Notes under the pieces: generated by a model | The model's database searches: none | The model's input: the letters and a program-made list of their open reading frames with translations, nothing else | Told to the model about the DNA's origin: nothing | NCBI GenBank assembly: GCA_030524585.1 | Contig: JAUNGJ010000033.1 | Location: forward strand, 1-33,953 | Direction: 5' to 3' | Source of the DNA: Eubacteriales bacterium | GTDB taxonomy: Bacteria > Bacillota > Clostridia > Lachnospirales > Lachnospiraceae | Length of the DNA: 33,953 bases | Position numbers and translations under genes: made by a program | In this document: one piece after another, positions 8,393 to 16,236 of the stretch | Layout of the letters: each line of letters opens with the position of its first letter | How positions within the stretch are numbered: the stretch's first letter is position 1

Positions 8393-9215
8393 GAAAAAGA
8401 ATAGATCCATGATTCAGCGTAGACTGATACCTACCTATATTTTCCTGATTATTGTATCCTTTATATCCGTGTTCCCATTTTACTGGATGATTTCTGCGGC
8501 AACGAATACGTCCTTCGACGTTTCACAGGGTAGAATTATTCCTGGTTCTTATGCGGCACAGAACTTCCACAATCTGATCGCAGGTCAGGATCTGTGGGGA
8601 TCCTTGGGCAATTCATTCCTGTATGCAGTGGTTCAGACAATTGTAGCAATTTTTATCTGTTCTCTGGCTGGTTACGGATTTGAGATTTACCATGATAAGG
8701 CAAAGGATGCTCTGTTTACTGTTTTGCTTCTGGCAATGATGATTCCTGGAGTAGCTACTATGATTCCATTGTTTAAGATGATATCTAATCTGGGATTTTT
8801 GAACAGTGTATGGGGCTTTATCCTCCCATCTATTTCAACGCCGTTCCTGATTATGATGTTCCGGCAGAATTCGAGAAGCTTCCCGATTGATGTTATGGAA
8901 GCAGCGAGAATTGATGGATTGAGCGAGTTCCAGATATTCCTGCGCATGTATATGCCGATCATGAAATCTACTTATGCGGCAGCAGCGGTTGTTACATTTA
9001 TGAATGCATGGAATGCATACCTGTGGCCGAAGGTTATCATGACCGATAACAGCGCACAGACTATGCCGATGTTGATTGCAAACCTGGCAAGTGGATACAC
9101 AACAGATTACGGTATGCTGATGATGGGCGTATTATTCTGTTCTATCCCGACAATGATCGTATTCTTCGTATTGCAGAAGCAGTTCGCAGAAGGTCTTACA
9201 GGAGCTGTTAAGTAA
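8385..9215 (+). CDS. Sugar ABC transporter permease, MalG type
   Basis: This second membrane subunit has about six helices, beginning with IPTYIFLIIVSFISVFPFYW. The EAA loop reads MEAARIDGLSEFQIFLRMYM near residue 170. It also carries the MalG-type FPFYWMISAATN segment early in the protein. The GTG at 8385 is preferred because AGGTGA lies just upstream; an in-frame GTG at 8376 overlaps that site. The start overlaps the end of the first permease by eight bases, indicating translational coupling and equal amounts of the two subunits. The length is 276 residues. Confidence 0.92.
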   Translation: MTEKKNRSMIQRRLIPTYIFLIIVSFISVFPFYWMISAATNTSFDVSQGRIIPGSYAAQNFHNLIAGQDLWGSLGNSFLYAVVQTIVAIFICSLAGYGFEIYHDKAKDALFTVLLLAMMIPGVATMIPLFKMISNLGFLNSVWGFILPSISTPFLIMMFRQNSRSFPIDVMEAARIDGLSEFQIFLRMYMPIMKSTYAAAAVVTFMNAWNAYLWPKVIMTDNSAQTMPMLIANLASGYTTDYGMLMMGVLFCSIPTMIVFFVLQKQFAEGLTGAVK

Positions 9216-9268
9216 GAGAATTTATCATACATATCGAACGTTTATCATCCGATATGCTGTGCTTATTG

Positions 9269-9318
9269 ATCCGGCATCCCTTTGCAATATTAATGTGCTG
9301 GGATGCCGGATATTTTTA
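9269..9318 (+). terminator. Terminator after the importer genes
   Basis: A perfect 12-base-pair stem (9269-9280 with 9300-9311) with a 19-base loop is followed by ATTTTTAT. It lies between the second permease and the downstream enzyme genes. Read-through probably links them, since no clear promoter is seen after it. A weaker inverted repeat, CATATCG/CGATATG, lies just upstream (9230-9256). Confidence 0.75.
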
Positions 9319-9357
9319 TGCACTCATATGAAACATATTTTGAAAGGAGTAAGGAAA

Positions 9358-11190
9358 ATGGGAGAATTCATTCTGAATGTTATCCATAGACCGGAGATGG
9401 TTCCTGAGTACTCAGCTACTGTTACCGGTCATGGAAAAGAAGAGGACATCGGAGACAAGAAGCTTCTGACAGAGTCTTTGGATATCTTCAAAACACAGCA
9501 GAGACTTGCGCATGAAAATGGTCTGAAGGTTACGATTCATATGACGTATGCCGCTCTGTTTAATAAAGAAGCAGTTGAGATTGCGAAACATGATCATGAA
9601 GTGTATGGTGATGAGATTGCGCTGTCACTTCTTGGACTTCCATGTGAAGAATTCCGTGAAAAATATAAGACAAAGGATTTCTGTATCTGGATGTTTTCTA
9701 TGGAGGATAAAAAGACGATTGTGGATGATGTGTTTGGAAAATTCCATGACATATTTGGATTTTATCCGGAGTCCACAGGATCTTATTATATGGATGCGGA
9801 GCTGACAAATTATATTAAAGAGAAATATCCTTCTGTTAAGTGTGCCATTGCTACCTGCTGGGAGGAAGGACCGAAGGCTTATCATACCTGTAATAATTCC
9901 TGGTATACATTGTTTGACGGAGGTCCGTGGGCGCCGTGGATTCCTTCTAAGCAGAATACACATGCACCGGCTGCCAATGAGGCAGAGGATAGTGGAATTG
10001 TAGCAATTCCGCATCTTTCCAGAGACCTGCTTGCGTGTTATGACGGAAATGGTTCAAATTTCGGAACCCATCCGCAGAATGTACTTCGTGGTATGATCTA
10101 TGATTCTAAGACGTGGGAGTTCCCGTATCTGTACAATTTGATCGACCAGTATCGTGCACAGGAGAAATATAATAACGGCTATGCATATAATATGATGTTT
10201 GTAGGTCCGGGATGGATGAATAAAATGGGCCGCTGGGAGGCTCCGTACGAACTGCTTCTGAAGTCCTATTCCGATGGCTGCAAGTATTACGGCGATCTGA
10301 AAAAGGAAGGCAAATTAATAGACATGACCATGTCAGAATTTGCTGATTACTACCGTGAGAAAAAGACTTATACGGAACCGGAATGTGCACTGTGGAGAGA
10401 TATTCTTTATGGATCTGACAAGCAGCTGTTCTGGTATGTAGATCCGTATATGAGAGCTGGTGTTAATATGGATCAGGGCGGCGCTATTTTTGATCTTCGT
10501 CCATATGCGGCGAAGCTGAAATGGGAAGTGGGTATTGGAACAAAGCATGTACAGGATGCGTCATATCCATTCCTGATTCAGGAGAAGTACCGTGCCGGAT
10601 ATTTCACTCACTATGCAGGAGAAGGAACCATCCGCAGCGCAAAAATCTGCTATCAGGGCGAAGAGGTCGATCTGTGTCTGTGCCGTACAAAAGCACATTT
10701 CTCACAGAACGGAAATATTCGAATCCTGACACTGGATCCGGTAGATATTGAGTTCTATGATCTGTCTGTGAAGCTGCAGACCAGATTGTATTTTGAGGAA
10801 GGCGCGGGCTCTATCCGCATCGAAAGAGAGATTCTGGAAATGAGTAATCCGGACGCGCAGGTGGAGATCAACGAGTATATGGTTGCCTGCTACGGAACTA
10901 CAGAATATCCGGAGGATATGAGTGGAATCGTGCTTCGCTGCGAGGGCGAGGATGCTAAGGAAATCATATATGAGTATAAGTGCAGAGAGGAAAGCCTTGC
11001 TGATGCAAAGGCGGTATCAGCGGTAATTCCTGCAATCGAGACGAAGGTATCTATGGAAGCATCAGAGGGCGGAGAAGGCTATATCCGCGAAGGATATGCA
11101 TTTTCTCCGATGTTCACACTGGGATATAAGAAGAAAGTATCAGATAAGGAGGTCTTTGCAACATGGCTCAAGCTGGAAAAGGCAAATTAA
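9358..11190 (+). CDS. Uncharacterised 610-residue protein, possible carbohydrate-active barrel enzyme
   Basis: I do not recognise a characterised family. The N-terminal ~350 residues look like an alpha/beta barrel of the GH57 or NodB deacetylase kind. Suggestive stretches are FGFYPESTGSYYMDAEL (about 135-152) followed by KCAIATCWEEG, and GGPWAPWIPSKQNT. The C-terminal ~170 residues are beta-strand rich. There is no signal peptide or membrane helix, so it is cytoplasmic. The ATG at 9358 has AAAGGAGTAAGG upstream; an open frame back to 9259 lacks such a site and crosses the terminator. Its place after a sugar importer and before a GH53 galactanase argues for action on an imported oligosaccharide. 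DUF3863-like proteins are one possible relationship to test; I cannot confirm it. Confidence 0.85.
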   Translation: MGEFILNVIHRPEMVPEYSATVTGHGKEEDIGDKKLLTESLDIFKTQQRLAHENGLKVTIHMTYAALFNKEAVEIAKHDHEVYGDEIALSLLGLPCEEFREKYKTKDFCIWMFSMEDKKTIVDDVFGKFHDIFGFYPESTGSYYMDAELTNYIKEKYPSVKCAIATCWEEGPKAYHTCNNSWYTLFDGGPWAPWIPSKQNTHAPAANEAEDSGIVAIPHLSRDLLACYDGNGSNFGTHPQNVLRGMIYDSKTWEFPYLYNLIDQYRAQEKYNNGYAYNMMFVGPGWMNKMGRWEAPYELLLKSYSDGCKYYGDLKKEGKLIDMTMSEFADYYREKKTYTEPECALWRDILYGSDKQLFWYVDPYMRAGVNMDQGGAIFDLRPYAAKLKWEVGIGTKHVQDASYPFLIQEKYRAGYFTHYAGEGTIRSAKICYQGEEVDLCLCRTKAHFSQNGNIRILTLDPVDIEFYDLSVKLQTRLYFEEGAGSIRIEREILEMSNPDAQVEINEYMVACYGTTEYPEDMSGIVLRCEGEDAKEIIYEYKCREESLADAKAVSAVIPAIETKVSMEASEGGEGYIREGYAFSPMFTLGYKKKVSDKEVFATWLKLEKAN

Positions 11191-11381
11191 ATTACAGATG
11201 TCCGTCCTGCTTCATGAGGGATCTGGATATTGATATGTTCTATGATAAGGAAAAAGATGAGTACTATTGCCTGCGCTGCCAGTATACGGGTAAGGAAGAG
11301 GATGTATTGGCAGGAAATGAGATGGTAAGGACCAAATATAAGGCAATGTATCAGAGATTTACCAAATTTGATTTCGACTAG
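11163..11381 (+). CDS. Small zinc-ribbon protein, 72 residues
   Basis: Two cysteine pairs, CPSC (13 and 16) and CLRC (36 and 39), separated by 19 residues form a zinc ribbon of the TFIIB/rubredoxin-like type. The rest is charged and probably helical. The gene overlaps the preceding one by 28 bases. A near-perfect AAGGAGG sits inside that upstream gene about ten bases before the ATG, so translation is both coupled and strong. GH53 begins 11 bases after its stop. Its role is unknown. Nucleic-acid binding or a partner role for one of the flanking enzymes are both possible. It is too short for a catalytic domain. Confidence 0.8.
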   Translation: MAQAGKGKLNYRCPSCFMRDLDIDMFYDKEKDEYYCLRCQYTGKEEDVLAGNEMVRTKYKAMYQRFTKFDFD

Positions 11382-11392
11382 GAGATTGCAGT

Positions 11393-12391
11393 ATGAAGAG
11401 GATGATATATGGTGTGGACCTTGGCTGGGCTACCCAGCTTGAGTCCATGGGTTATCGCTGGCTGGATGAAAGTGGAAATGAAACGGATGTGCTGACCGCC
11501 TCACAGGAGCTGGGGGCAAATGCTGTTCGCCTTCGTGTGTTTGTCAATCCACCTAAGGATGCCTTCTGGATGAAGAGAGAAAACGAGAAGGTGATGCTGG
11601 GATTCTGCGATGCACAGAGTGTGCTGGAGATGTCAAAGCGGATAAAAGAACATGGCATGAAGTTGATGATAGATTTTCATTACAGTGATCATTTCGCAGA
11701 TCCTCTGTTTCAGGATATTCCGGAGGAATGGAAGAATGATACCGACGATCAGCTTGAACAAAGAGTGTATGAGCATACCAGAGAGGTTCTCCAGCTGCTG
11801 ACAGATCACGACATATATCCGGAGTGGGTTCAGGTAGGCAACGAGATTAACAATGGAATGATGTGGCCGAAAGCGCATCTGAAAGCAGCGCCGAAGCAGC
11901 TGGTACGCTTCTTAAATGCCGGATATGATGCGGTTAAGGAAGTGTGTCCGGATTGTCAGGTGGTCACCCATCTGGCAGCTGTATGCTCCGAAGAACTGTG
12001 TGAGCCATTTTGGGAAAATTTCTTTGGCAATCATGGAAAAACCGATATTATGGGCTTTTCATATTATCCGCATTGGGAAAACTATGAAAGTGATAAGGAT
12101 AAATTGGCGGGCTATTTAAAACGGTATGCAGAGGAATATCATAAGCCAGTACTGATTGCAGAAATAGGCGGCCTGGATTACGATGACGAGGGCAGCTATA
12201 AAACGATGGTGGATTGTATTGAAGCGATGAAAGAAATGAGTGATCAGGAGGAACTGGCAATCTTTTACTGGGAACCGGAAGCGACAGCAGAGATACTGCC
12301 GGATAAATATCCATTGAGTGCGGCGAAGCTGGTAAGTGAGAAAACTCTGCAGTATAATAAAGCATTGAAAGCGTACCGGGATCATCAATAG
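11393..12391 (+). CDS. Endo-beta-1,4-galactanase, glycoside hydrolase family 53, predicted cytoplasmic
   Basis: GH53 enzymes cut beta-1,4-galactan, the side chain of pectic arabinogalactan type I. The 332 residues form a single catalytic barrel. Family landmarks are GVDLGWATQLESMG (7-20), ANAVRLRVFVNPP (42-54), DFHYSDHFADP (94-104), VQVGNEINNGMMWP (146-159), GFSYYPHW (221-228) and FYWEPEA (291-297). The acid/base is E151 after Asn150, and the nucleophile is E257 in LIAEIGG. It lacks the signal peptide usual for secreted galactanases, so it probably trims imported galacto-oligosaccharides that the GH2 enzyme then finishes. It is the last gene of the operon. The ribosome binding site is weak (AGGAGA), and translation may depend on coupling. 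Confidence 0.9.
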   Translation: MKRMIYGVDLGWATQLESMGYRWLDESGNETDVLTASQELGANAVRLRVFVNPPKDAFWMKRENEKVMLGFCDAQSVLEMSKRIKEHGMKLMIDFHYSDHFADPLFQDIPEEWKNDTDDQLEQRVYEHTREVLQLLTDHDIYPEWVQVGNEINNGMMWPKAHLKAAPKQLVRFLNAGYDAVKEVCPDCQVVTHLAAVCSEELCEPFWENFFGNHGKTDIMGFSYYPHWENYESDKDKLAGYLKRYAEEYHKPVLIAEIGGLDYDDEGSYKTMVDCIEAMKEMSDQEELAIFYWEPEATAEILPDKYPLSAAKLVSEKTLQYNKALKAYRDHQ

Positions 12392-12435
12392 ATATTTACG
12401 ATATAAATATCATCAAAAGACAGAAAAATTATTGA

Positions 12436-12471
12436 GAGGTGTATTGCATATAAGCAATGCGCCTCTTTATT
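12436..12471 (+). terminator. Terminator ending the galactan operon
   Basis: A 12-base-pair stem (12436-12447 with 12454-12465, two G-T pairs) and six-base loop are followed by TTTATT. It lies 45 bases after the GH53 stop. The remaining bases to the next promoter at 12556 show nothing else I can name. Confidence 0.75.
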
Positions 12472-12555
12472 GGTACGGATTGGTATTCTCATTATCGTAG
12501 CGGGATATGTGGTATCGATATTATGAATATATGGAAAATTTTTTCGTGTGATGGA

Positions 12556-12583
12556 TTGTATTATGGATTTTTTGGCATATAAT
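12556..12583 (+). promoter_or_regulatory. Promoter of the desulfoferrodoxin gene
   Basis: TTGTAT (12556-12561) and a perfect TATAAT (12578-12583) are separated by 16 bases, about 75 bases before the start codon. I looked for a PerR-type palindrome here and saw none. Confidence 0.6.
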
Positions 12584-12661
12584 AGAAATAGGCTGATTGT
12601 TATTGAACGATGAGCTGTTACCGTGTTATTTGCAAAAGAGATAAAACAGGAGGATGAAAAA

Positions 12662-13036
12662 ATGGAACAGAAATTTTATATTTGCGGACATTGTGGCAAT
12701 ATTGTAGCCGGAGTCAAAGATGCCGGAGTTCCGATCATGTGCTGTGGAGAAAAGATGAAAGAGCTTATTCCGGGTACGACAGATGCCGCTACAGAAAAGC
12801 ATGTACCGGTATATAAGGTTGAAGGCAATCTTGTAAAGGTAAATGTCGGATCCGTGGAGCATCCGATGCAGCCAGAGCATTATATTGAATGGGTTGCTTT
12901 GCAGACAAAGCAGGGATACCAAAGTAAGCGGTTAGAACCTGGCAGCGCGCCGGAAGTTTGCTTTGCGCTCTGTGATGGAGATGAGGTTGAAGCTGTTTAT
13001 GCATACTGCAATCTGCATAGTCTGTGGAAGGCGTAA
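12662..13036 (+). CDS. dfx: Desulfoferrodoxin (class I superoxide reductase)
   Basis: This 124-residue protein reduces superoxide to peroxide without releasing oxygen, a typical defence of anaerobes. The N-terminal desulforedoxin-like centre has its four cysteine ligands at C8, C11, C27 and C28. The C-terminal catalytic iron site keeps H47, H67, H73, C116 and H119 in EKHVPV, VEHPM, PEHYIEW and CNLHSLW. Having both centres makes it the two-iron class. The ATG at 12662 is eight bases after AGGAGG; an upstream in-frame TTG/GTG extension lacks a site. It is a single-gene unit with its own promoter and terminator, unrelated to the sugar genes beside it. Confidence 0.95.
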   Translation: MEQKFYICGHCGNIVAGVKDAGVPIMCCGEKMKELIPGTTDAATEKHVPVYKVEGNLVKVNVGSVEHPMQPEHYIEWVALQTKQGYQSKRLEPGSAPEVCFALCDGDEVEAVYAYCNLHSLWKA

Positions 13037-13077
13037 GAGTTTTCAGATACTGATTTTCAGGAGTATGAGAATGAAAG

Positions 13078-13108
13078 GAGATGTTGGATACTTCCAATAT
13101 CTCTTTTT
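13078..13108 (+). terminator. Terminator after the desulfoferrodoxin gene
   Basis: An 11-base-pair stem (13078-13088 with 13093-13103, one G-T pair) has a four-base loop and is followed by TTTTTAT. Confidence 0.85.
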
Positions 13109-13457
13109 ATAATAGGAAACTAATATATAGTATCTTGACATATGCTGTTAGAAAAATTAAAATAAATACAGATGGAGACATTTAACCCAAATTCTATTCA
13201 TCACTATTCGATCACGTAAGATATCCAATGTGATATGAATGTGCTGAATTCCATCTAAAATAACAGTTACGAAGATTGGATGAAGCATCTATAAGATATA
13301 TATTGTTTCCTGCAATGATTGTAGATGCGTATCTTGTAGCTTTTAGTGAAGGACAAGGATATCATGTGTTACTTTTTGATTCGGAGATGATATGATTCCT
13401 TGTTTTTTTGTTGTGTAAAAACAGATGATAGGATGTTCTCTCCGGCGATTTGGATGA
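13104..13457 (+). other. AT-rich decayed intergenic stretch
   Basis: About 350 bases without an intact gene. It starts with the near-consensus promoter at 13135-13163. An open stretch without stops runs from 13264 to 13392 and reads like protein (RYILFPAMIVDAYLVAF, then SEGQGYHVLLF). It has no start with a ribosome binding site and ends in TGA. A second short open stretch in another frame (about 13428-13512) also reads like protein. Together these suggest remnants of one or more genes broken by frameshifts and deletions, possibly from the same toxin-like locus that follows. No mobile element ends were found. Confidence 0.5.
13135..13163 (+). promoter_or_regulatory. Near-consensus promoter with no intact gene behind it
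   Basis: A perfect TTGACA (13135-13140), a 17-base spacer and TAAAAT (13158-13163) form one of the best sigma-A matches in the window. The next intact gene on this strand is uvrB, more than 1 kb away, and it has its own signals. It may be a leftover promoter of a lost gene or may drive a short RNA. Confidence 0.55.
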
Positions 13458-14027
13458 AAAAGAAAAAGCGCTGGTATCGCATATCGGCTTTCGGCAGGAT
13501 CTTCGGTAATGGTTGTTGGCCGCATTCGAAATGAAAGTAATAATGTTTGGCTGGTGACATCTGATGGACATTATATTTTTATTGATAATATGGCATTTGA
13601 TTTTGGAACAGCCCTGGTTCAGGCTTATCAGCTATCCTGTGCTGAATTTGGTGCTGAAGAGCCTATCACACTATCAGCATTTTATGATACTTTTGCAAAT
13701 GGTGGTCCATTTGATTTGAAAAATGACAAACATTTGGGATATAAAAGTGATTATAGTGTGACGATTGGTGGTCGTTTGCTTGATGAAAAATTTAAAGGTG
13801 AAGAACTGGGCAATATTCTCTACGGGTATGTTGCAAGCGCGGCTGGATTCGATGAAGAAAATATTATTCAGCTGGGTGGAACAGCAGTTGCACTTGCAAA
13901 TAAAGATATTTTAGGGGCTGCTTCCTGTGCAATTGATGTAGATAACTGTGATAGCAAGGATGATGTCTCTAATATTAGAAAAGGCATTGAGTATTATTGC
14001 ACAGGGAATGTTGATTCACTATATTAA
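13458..14027 (+). pseudogene. Truncated fragment: SH3-like linker plus type-44 polymorphic toxin domain
   Basis: The frame opens after a TGA at 13455 and stops at 14025-14027. The first in-frame ATG (13509) has no good ribosome binding site and falls inside a domain, so the N-terminus is missing. The first part (YRLSAGSSVMVVGRIRNES, then NNVWLVTSDGHYIF) looks like a bacterial SH3-like repeat. The second part resembles the Ntox44 family, with GPFDLKN, ELGNILYGYVASAAGFDEE and DDVSNIRKGIEYY. In intact proteins such modules form the toxic C-terminus of large secreted proteins. No immunity gene or secretion partner is adjacent. Base composition is lower in GC than its neighbours, consistent with transfer. 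The domain names are from memory of the family pattern. A functional short gene cannot be fully excluded. Confidence 0.6.
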
Positions 14028-14069
14028 TATTCCTGAGATAAAAAATAAGGATTAAATCAACAAAATGTT

Positions 14070-14098
14070 AAGCGGTTTGCGTGATACGCAGACCGCTT
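14070..14098. terminator. Strong hairpin between the toxin fragment and uvrB
   Basis: A 13-base-pair stem (14070-14082 with 14086-14098, one G-T pair) closes on a three-base loop. The following tract is CATTATT rather than a pure T run, so termination strength is uncertain in either direction. Confidence 0.6.
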
Positions 14099-14112
14099 CA
14101 TTATTAAACAGC

Positions 14113-14126
14113 AGAACAAAAGTTCG
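14113..14126 (+). promoter_or_regulatory. LexA (DinR) SOS box upstream of uvrB
   Basis: AGAACAAAAGTTCG matches the Gram-positive SOS operator core GAAC-N4-GTTC exactly. It lies just ahead of the uvrB -10 box at 14159, where LexA would block RNA polymerase. UvrBA is a classic SOS target, so damage-inducible expression is expected. Confidence 0.8.
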
Positions 14127-14155
14127 ATTTTGCTCTGTACTTTCTTTTTGTATTC

Positions 14156-14164
14156 TGATATAAT
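14156..14164 (+). promoter_or_regulatory. Extended -10 promoter of uvrBA
   Basis: TGATATAAT is a full extended -10 element (TG-N-TATAAT) with no convincing -35 box. It lies about 70 bases before the GTG start of uvrB and just downstream of the SOS box. Confidence 0.6.
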
Positions 14165-14231
14165 AGCAAAAGGCAGAATAGAGTTTAGCTTGATGAGAAA
14201 TAATAATGGATTCATAAAGGAGGAAACTTTC

Positions 14232-16214
14232 GTGGATCATTTTGAACTAGTATCAGAGTATAAACCTACCGGCGACCAGCCGCAGGCTATCGAAGCCCTT
14301 GTCAAAGGTTTCAAGGAAGGCAATCAGTGCCAGACTTTGCTTGGTGTCACCGGTTCCGGCAAGACTTTCACACTGGCCAATGTCATTCAACAATTAAATA
14401 AACCCACTCTTATAATCGCTCATAACAAGACACTGGCTGCACAGCTCTATGGCGAGTTTAAGGAGTTCTTCCCGGAGAACGCGGTGGAGTATTTTGTGTC
14501 CTATTATGACTACTATCAGCCGGAGGCTTATGTTCCTTCCTCTGACACTTATATTGCCAAGGATTCGGCAATCAACGACGAGATTGATAAGCTGCGGCAT
14601 TCGGCTACGGCAGCACTTTCTGAGCGGCGCGACGTTATTATTGTAGCCAGTGTGTCCTGCATATACGGATTGGGTTCGCCGATTGATTACCAGGAGATGG
14701 TAATTTCGCTGCGTCCAGGTATGGAGAAAGACCGGGATGATGTGATCCGCAAGCTGATCGACATCCAGTATGACCGCAATGAGATGGACTTCCATCGTGG
14801 AACATTTCGGGTAAGAGGAGATGTGTTGGAGATATTTCCGGCAGGTTCCGGCGAAGAGGCTGTACGTGTAGAATTTTTTGGAGATGAAGTGGACAGAATT
14901 ACAGAAGTAGATGTACTGACAGGGGAGATTAAGCGGGAACTGAACCACATTGCTATCTTTCCGGCATCACATTATGTTGTTTCGAAGGAGAACATGGAGC
15001 GGGCTATTCGAGACATAGAAACCGAACTTGAACAACAAATCCGTTTTTTTAAAAGCGAGGATAAGCTTCTGGAAGCACAGCGAATTTCAGAGAGAACTAA
15101 TTTTGATATTGAAATGATGCGGGAAACCGGGTTTTGTTCCGGTATTGAGAACTACTCCAGACACTTGACAGGATTGGAGAAGGGACAGCCGCCGCATACA
15201 TTGATAGATTATTTCCCGGATGATTTTATTATGATGATTGATGAGTCCCATATGACAGTGCCGCAGGTGGGCGGTATGTATCACGGGGATCAATCACGCA
15301 AGAGAACGTTGGTGGAATATGGATTTCGTTTGCCTTCGGCTTTGGATAACAGGCCGTTGAGCTTTGAAGAATTTGAGAGTAAATTGAATCAGGTGCTGTT
15401 TGTGTCTGCAACGCCGGGACCATACGAGGAGCGCAATGAGCTGCTTCGCGCAGAACAGGTAATCCGTCCTACGGGCCTTCTGGATCCGGAGATCGACGTG
15501 CGGCCGGTGGAAGGACAGATTGATGATTTGATTGGCGAGGTGAATAAAGAGGTTGCCAAAAAGAATAAGATTCTTGTTACTACACTGACCAAACGCATGG
15601 CAGAAGATTTGACGGATTATATGAGAGAACTGGGAATCAGGGTAAAATATCTTCATTCGGATATTGACACATTGGAACGCGCAGAAATTGTCCGGGACAT
15701 GCGTTTGGATGTATTTGACGTGCTGGTAGGAATCAATCTGCTGAGAGAAGGCTTGGATATTCCGGAAATTTCTCTGGTGGTGATTCTGGATGCGGATAAG
15801 GAAGGCTTCCTGCGTTCCACTACCTCTCTGATACAGACGGTCGGTCGTGCGGCCAGGAATGCAGATGGGCATGTTATCATGTATGCAGATTCCGTTACTG
15901 ATTCTATGAGGCAGGCAATAGATGAAACGAAGCGCCGGCGAGAGATTCAGATGCGATATAATGAAGAGCATAATATTACACCTCAGTCTATCCATAAGGC
16001 AGTAAGAGATTTGATCAGTATTTCCAAAAAGGTTGCGGCGGAAGAGCTTCGCATGGAAAAAGATCCGGAATCCATGAGCAGAGAGGAACTGGAAAAGCTG
16101 ATTAAAGATATAACCAGGCAGATGAAAAAGGCGGCTGCGGAGCTGAATTTTGAAGCAGCTGCAGAGCTGAGAGATAAGATGACGGAGCTTAAAAAACAGC
16201 TGCAGGATATGTAG
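14232..16214 (+). CDS. uvrB: Excinuclease ABC subunit B
   Basis: UvrB is the damage-verifying helicase-like subunit of nucleotide excision repair; it is loaded by UvrA and recruits UvrC. Visible parts are the Walker A loop GVTGSGKT (38-45), the damage-probing beta-hairpin region [18 protein letters not shown] (about 90-110), helicase motifs including DESHMT and QTVGRAARN, and the C-terminal UVR coiled coil (about 620-660) that contacts UvrC. The length of 660 is normal. The GTG at 14232 is chosen because AAAGGAGG lies eight bases upstream; longer ATG starts are open but lack a site and add a tail the family does not have. uvrA follows after 22 bases in the same operon. Confidence 0.97.
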   Translation: MDHFELVSEYKPTGDQPQAIEALVKGFKEGNQCQTLLGVTGSGKTFTLANVIQQLNKPTLIIAHNKTLAAQLYGEFKEFFPENAVEYFVSYYDYYQPEAYVPSSDTYIAKDSAINDEIDKLRHSATAALSERRDVIIVASVSCIYGLGSPIDYQEMVISLRPGMEKDRDDVIRKLIDIQYDRNEMDFHRGTFRVRGDVLEIFPAGSGEEAVRVEFFGDEVDRITEVDVLTGEIKRELNHIAIFPASHYVVSKENMERAIRDIETELEQQIRFFKSEDKLLEAQRISERTNFDIEMMRETGFCSGIENYSRHLTGLEKGQPPHTLIDYFPDDFIMMIDESHMTVPQVGGMYHGDQSRKRTLVEYGFRLPSALDNRPLSFEEFESKLNQVLFVSATPGPYEERNELLRAEQVIRPTGLLDPEIDVRPVEGQIDDLIGEVNKEVAKKNKILVTTLTKRMAEDLTDYMRELGIRVKYLHSDIDTLERAEIVRDMRLDVFDVLVGINLLREGLDIPEISLVVILDADKEGFLRSTTSLIQTVGRAARNADGHVIMYADSVTDSMRQAIDETKRRREIQMRYNEEHNITPQSIHKAVRDLISISKKVAAEELRMEKDPESMSREELEKLIKDITRQMKKAAAELNFEAAAELRDKMTELKKQLQDM

Positions 16215-16236
16215 GTATAAAAGCGAGGAGAATAAC

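Noticed and set aside
9259-9357. Longer start for the 610-residue protein
   Set aside because: The extension would be encoded by the terminator hairpin and has no ribosome binding site; ATG 9358 has a strong one.
12540-12600. PerR or other peroxide-stress operator ahead of desulfoferrodoxin
   Set aside because: No TTATAAT-N-ATTATAA-like palindrome was found around the promoter.
13172-13219. 15-codon frame after the strong promoter (METFNPNSIHHYSIT)
   Set aside because: There is no ribosome binding site, it is very short, and it lies in a decayed stretch. It could be a remnant of an RHS-like protein end, but that is too thin to claim.
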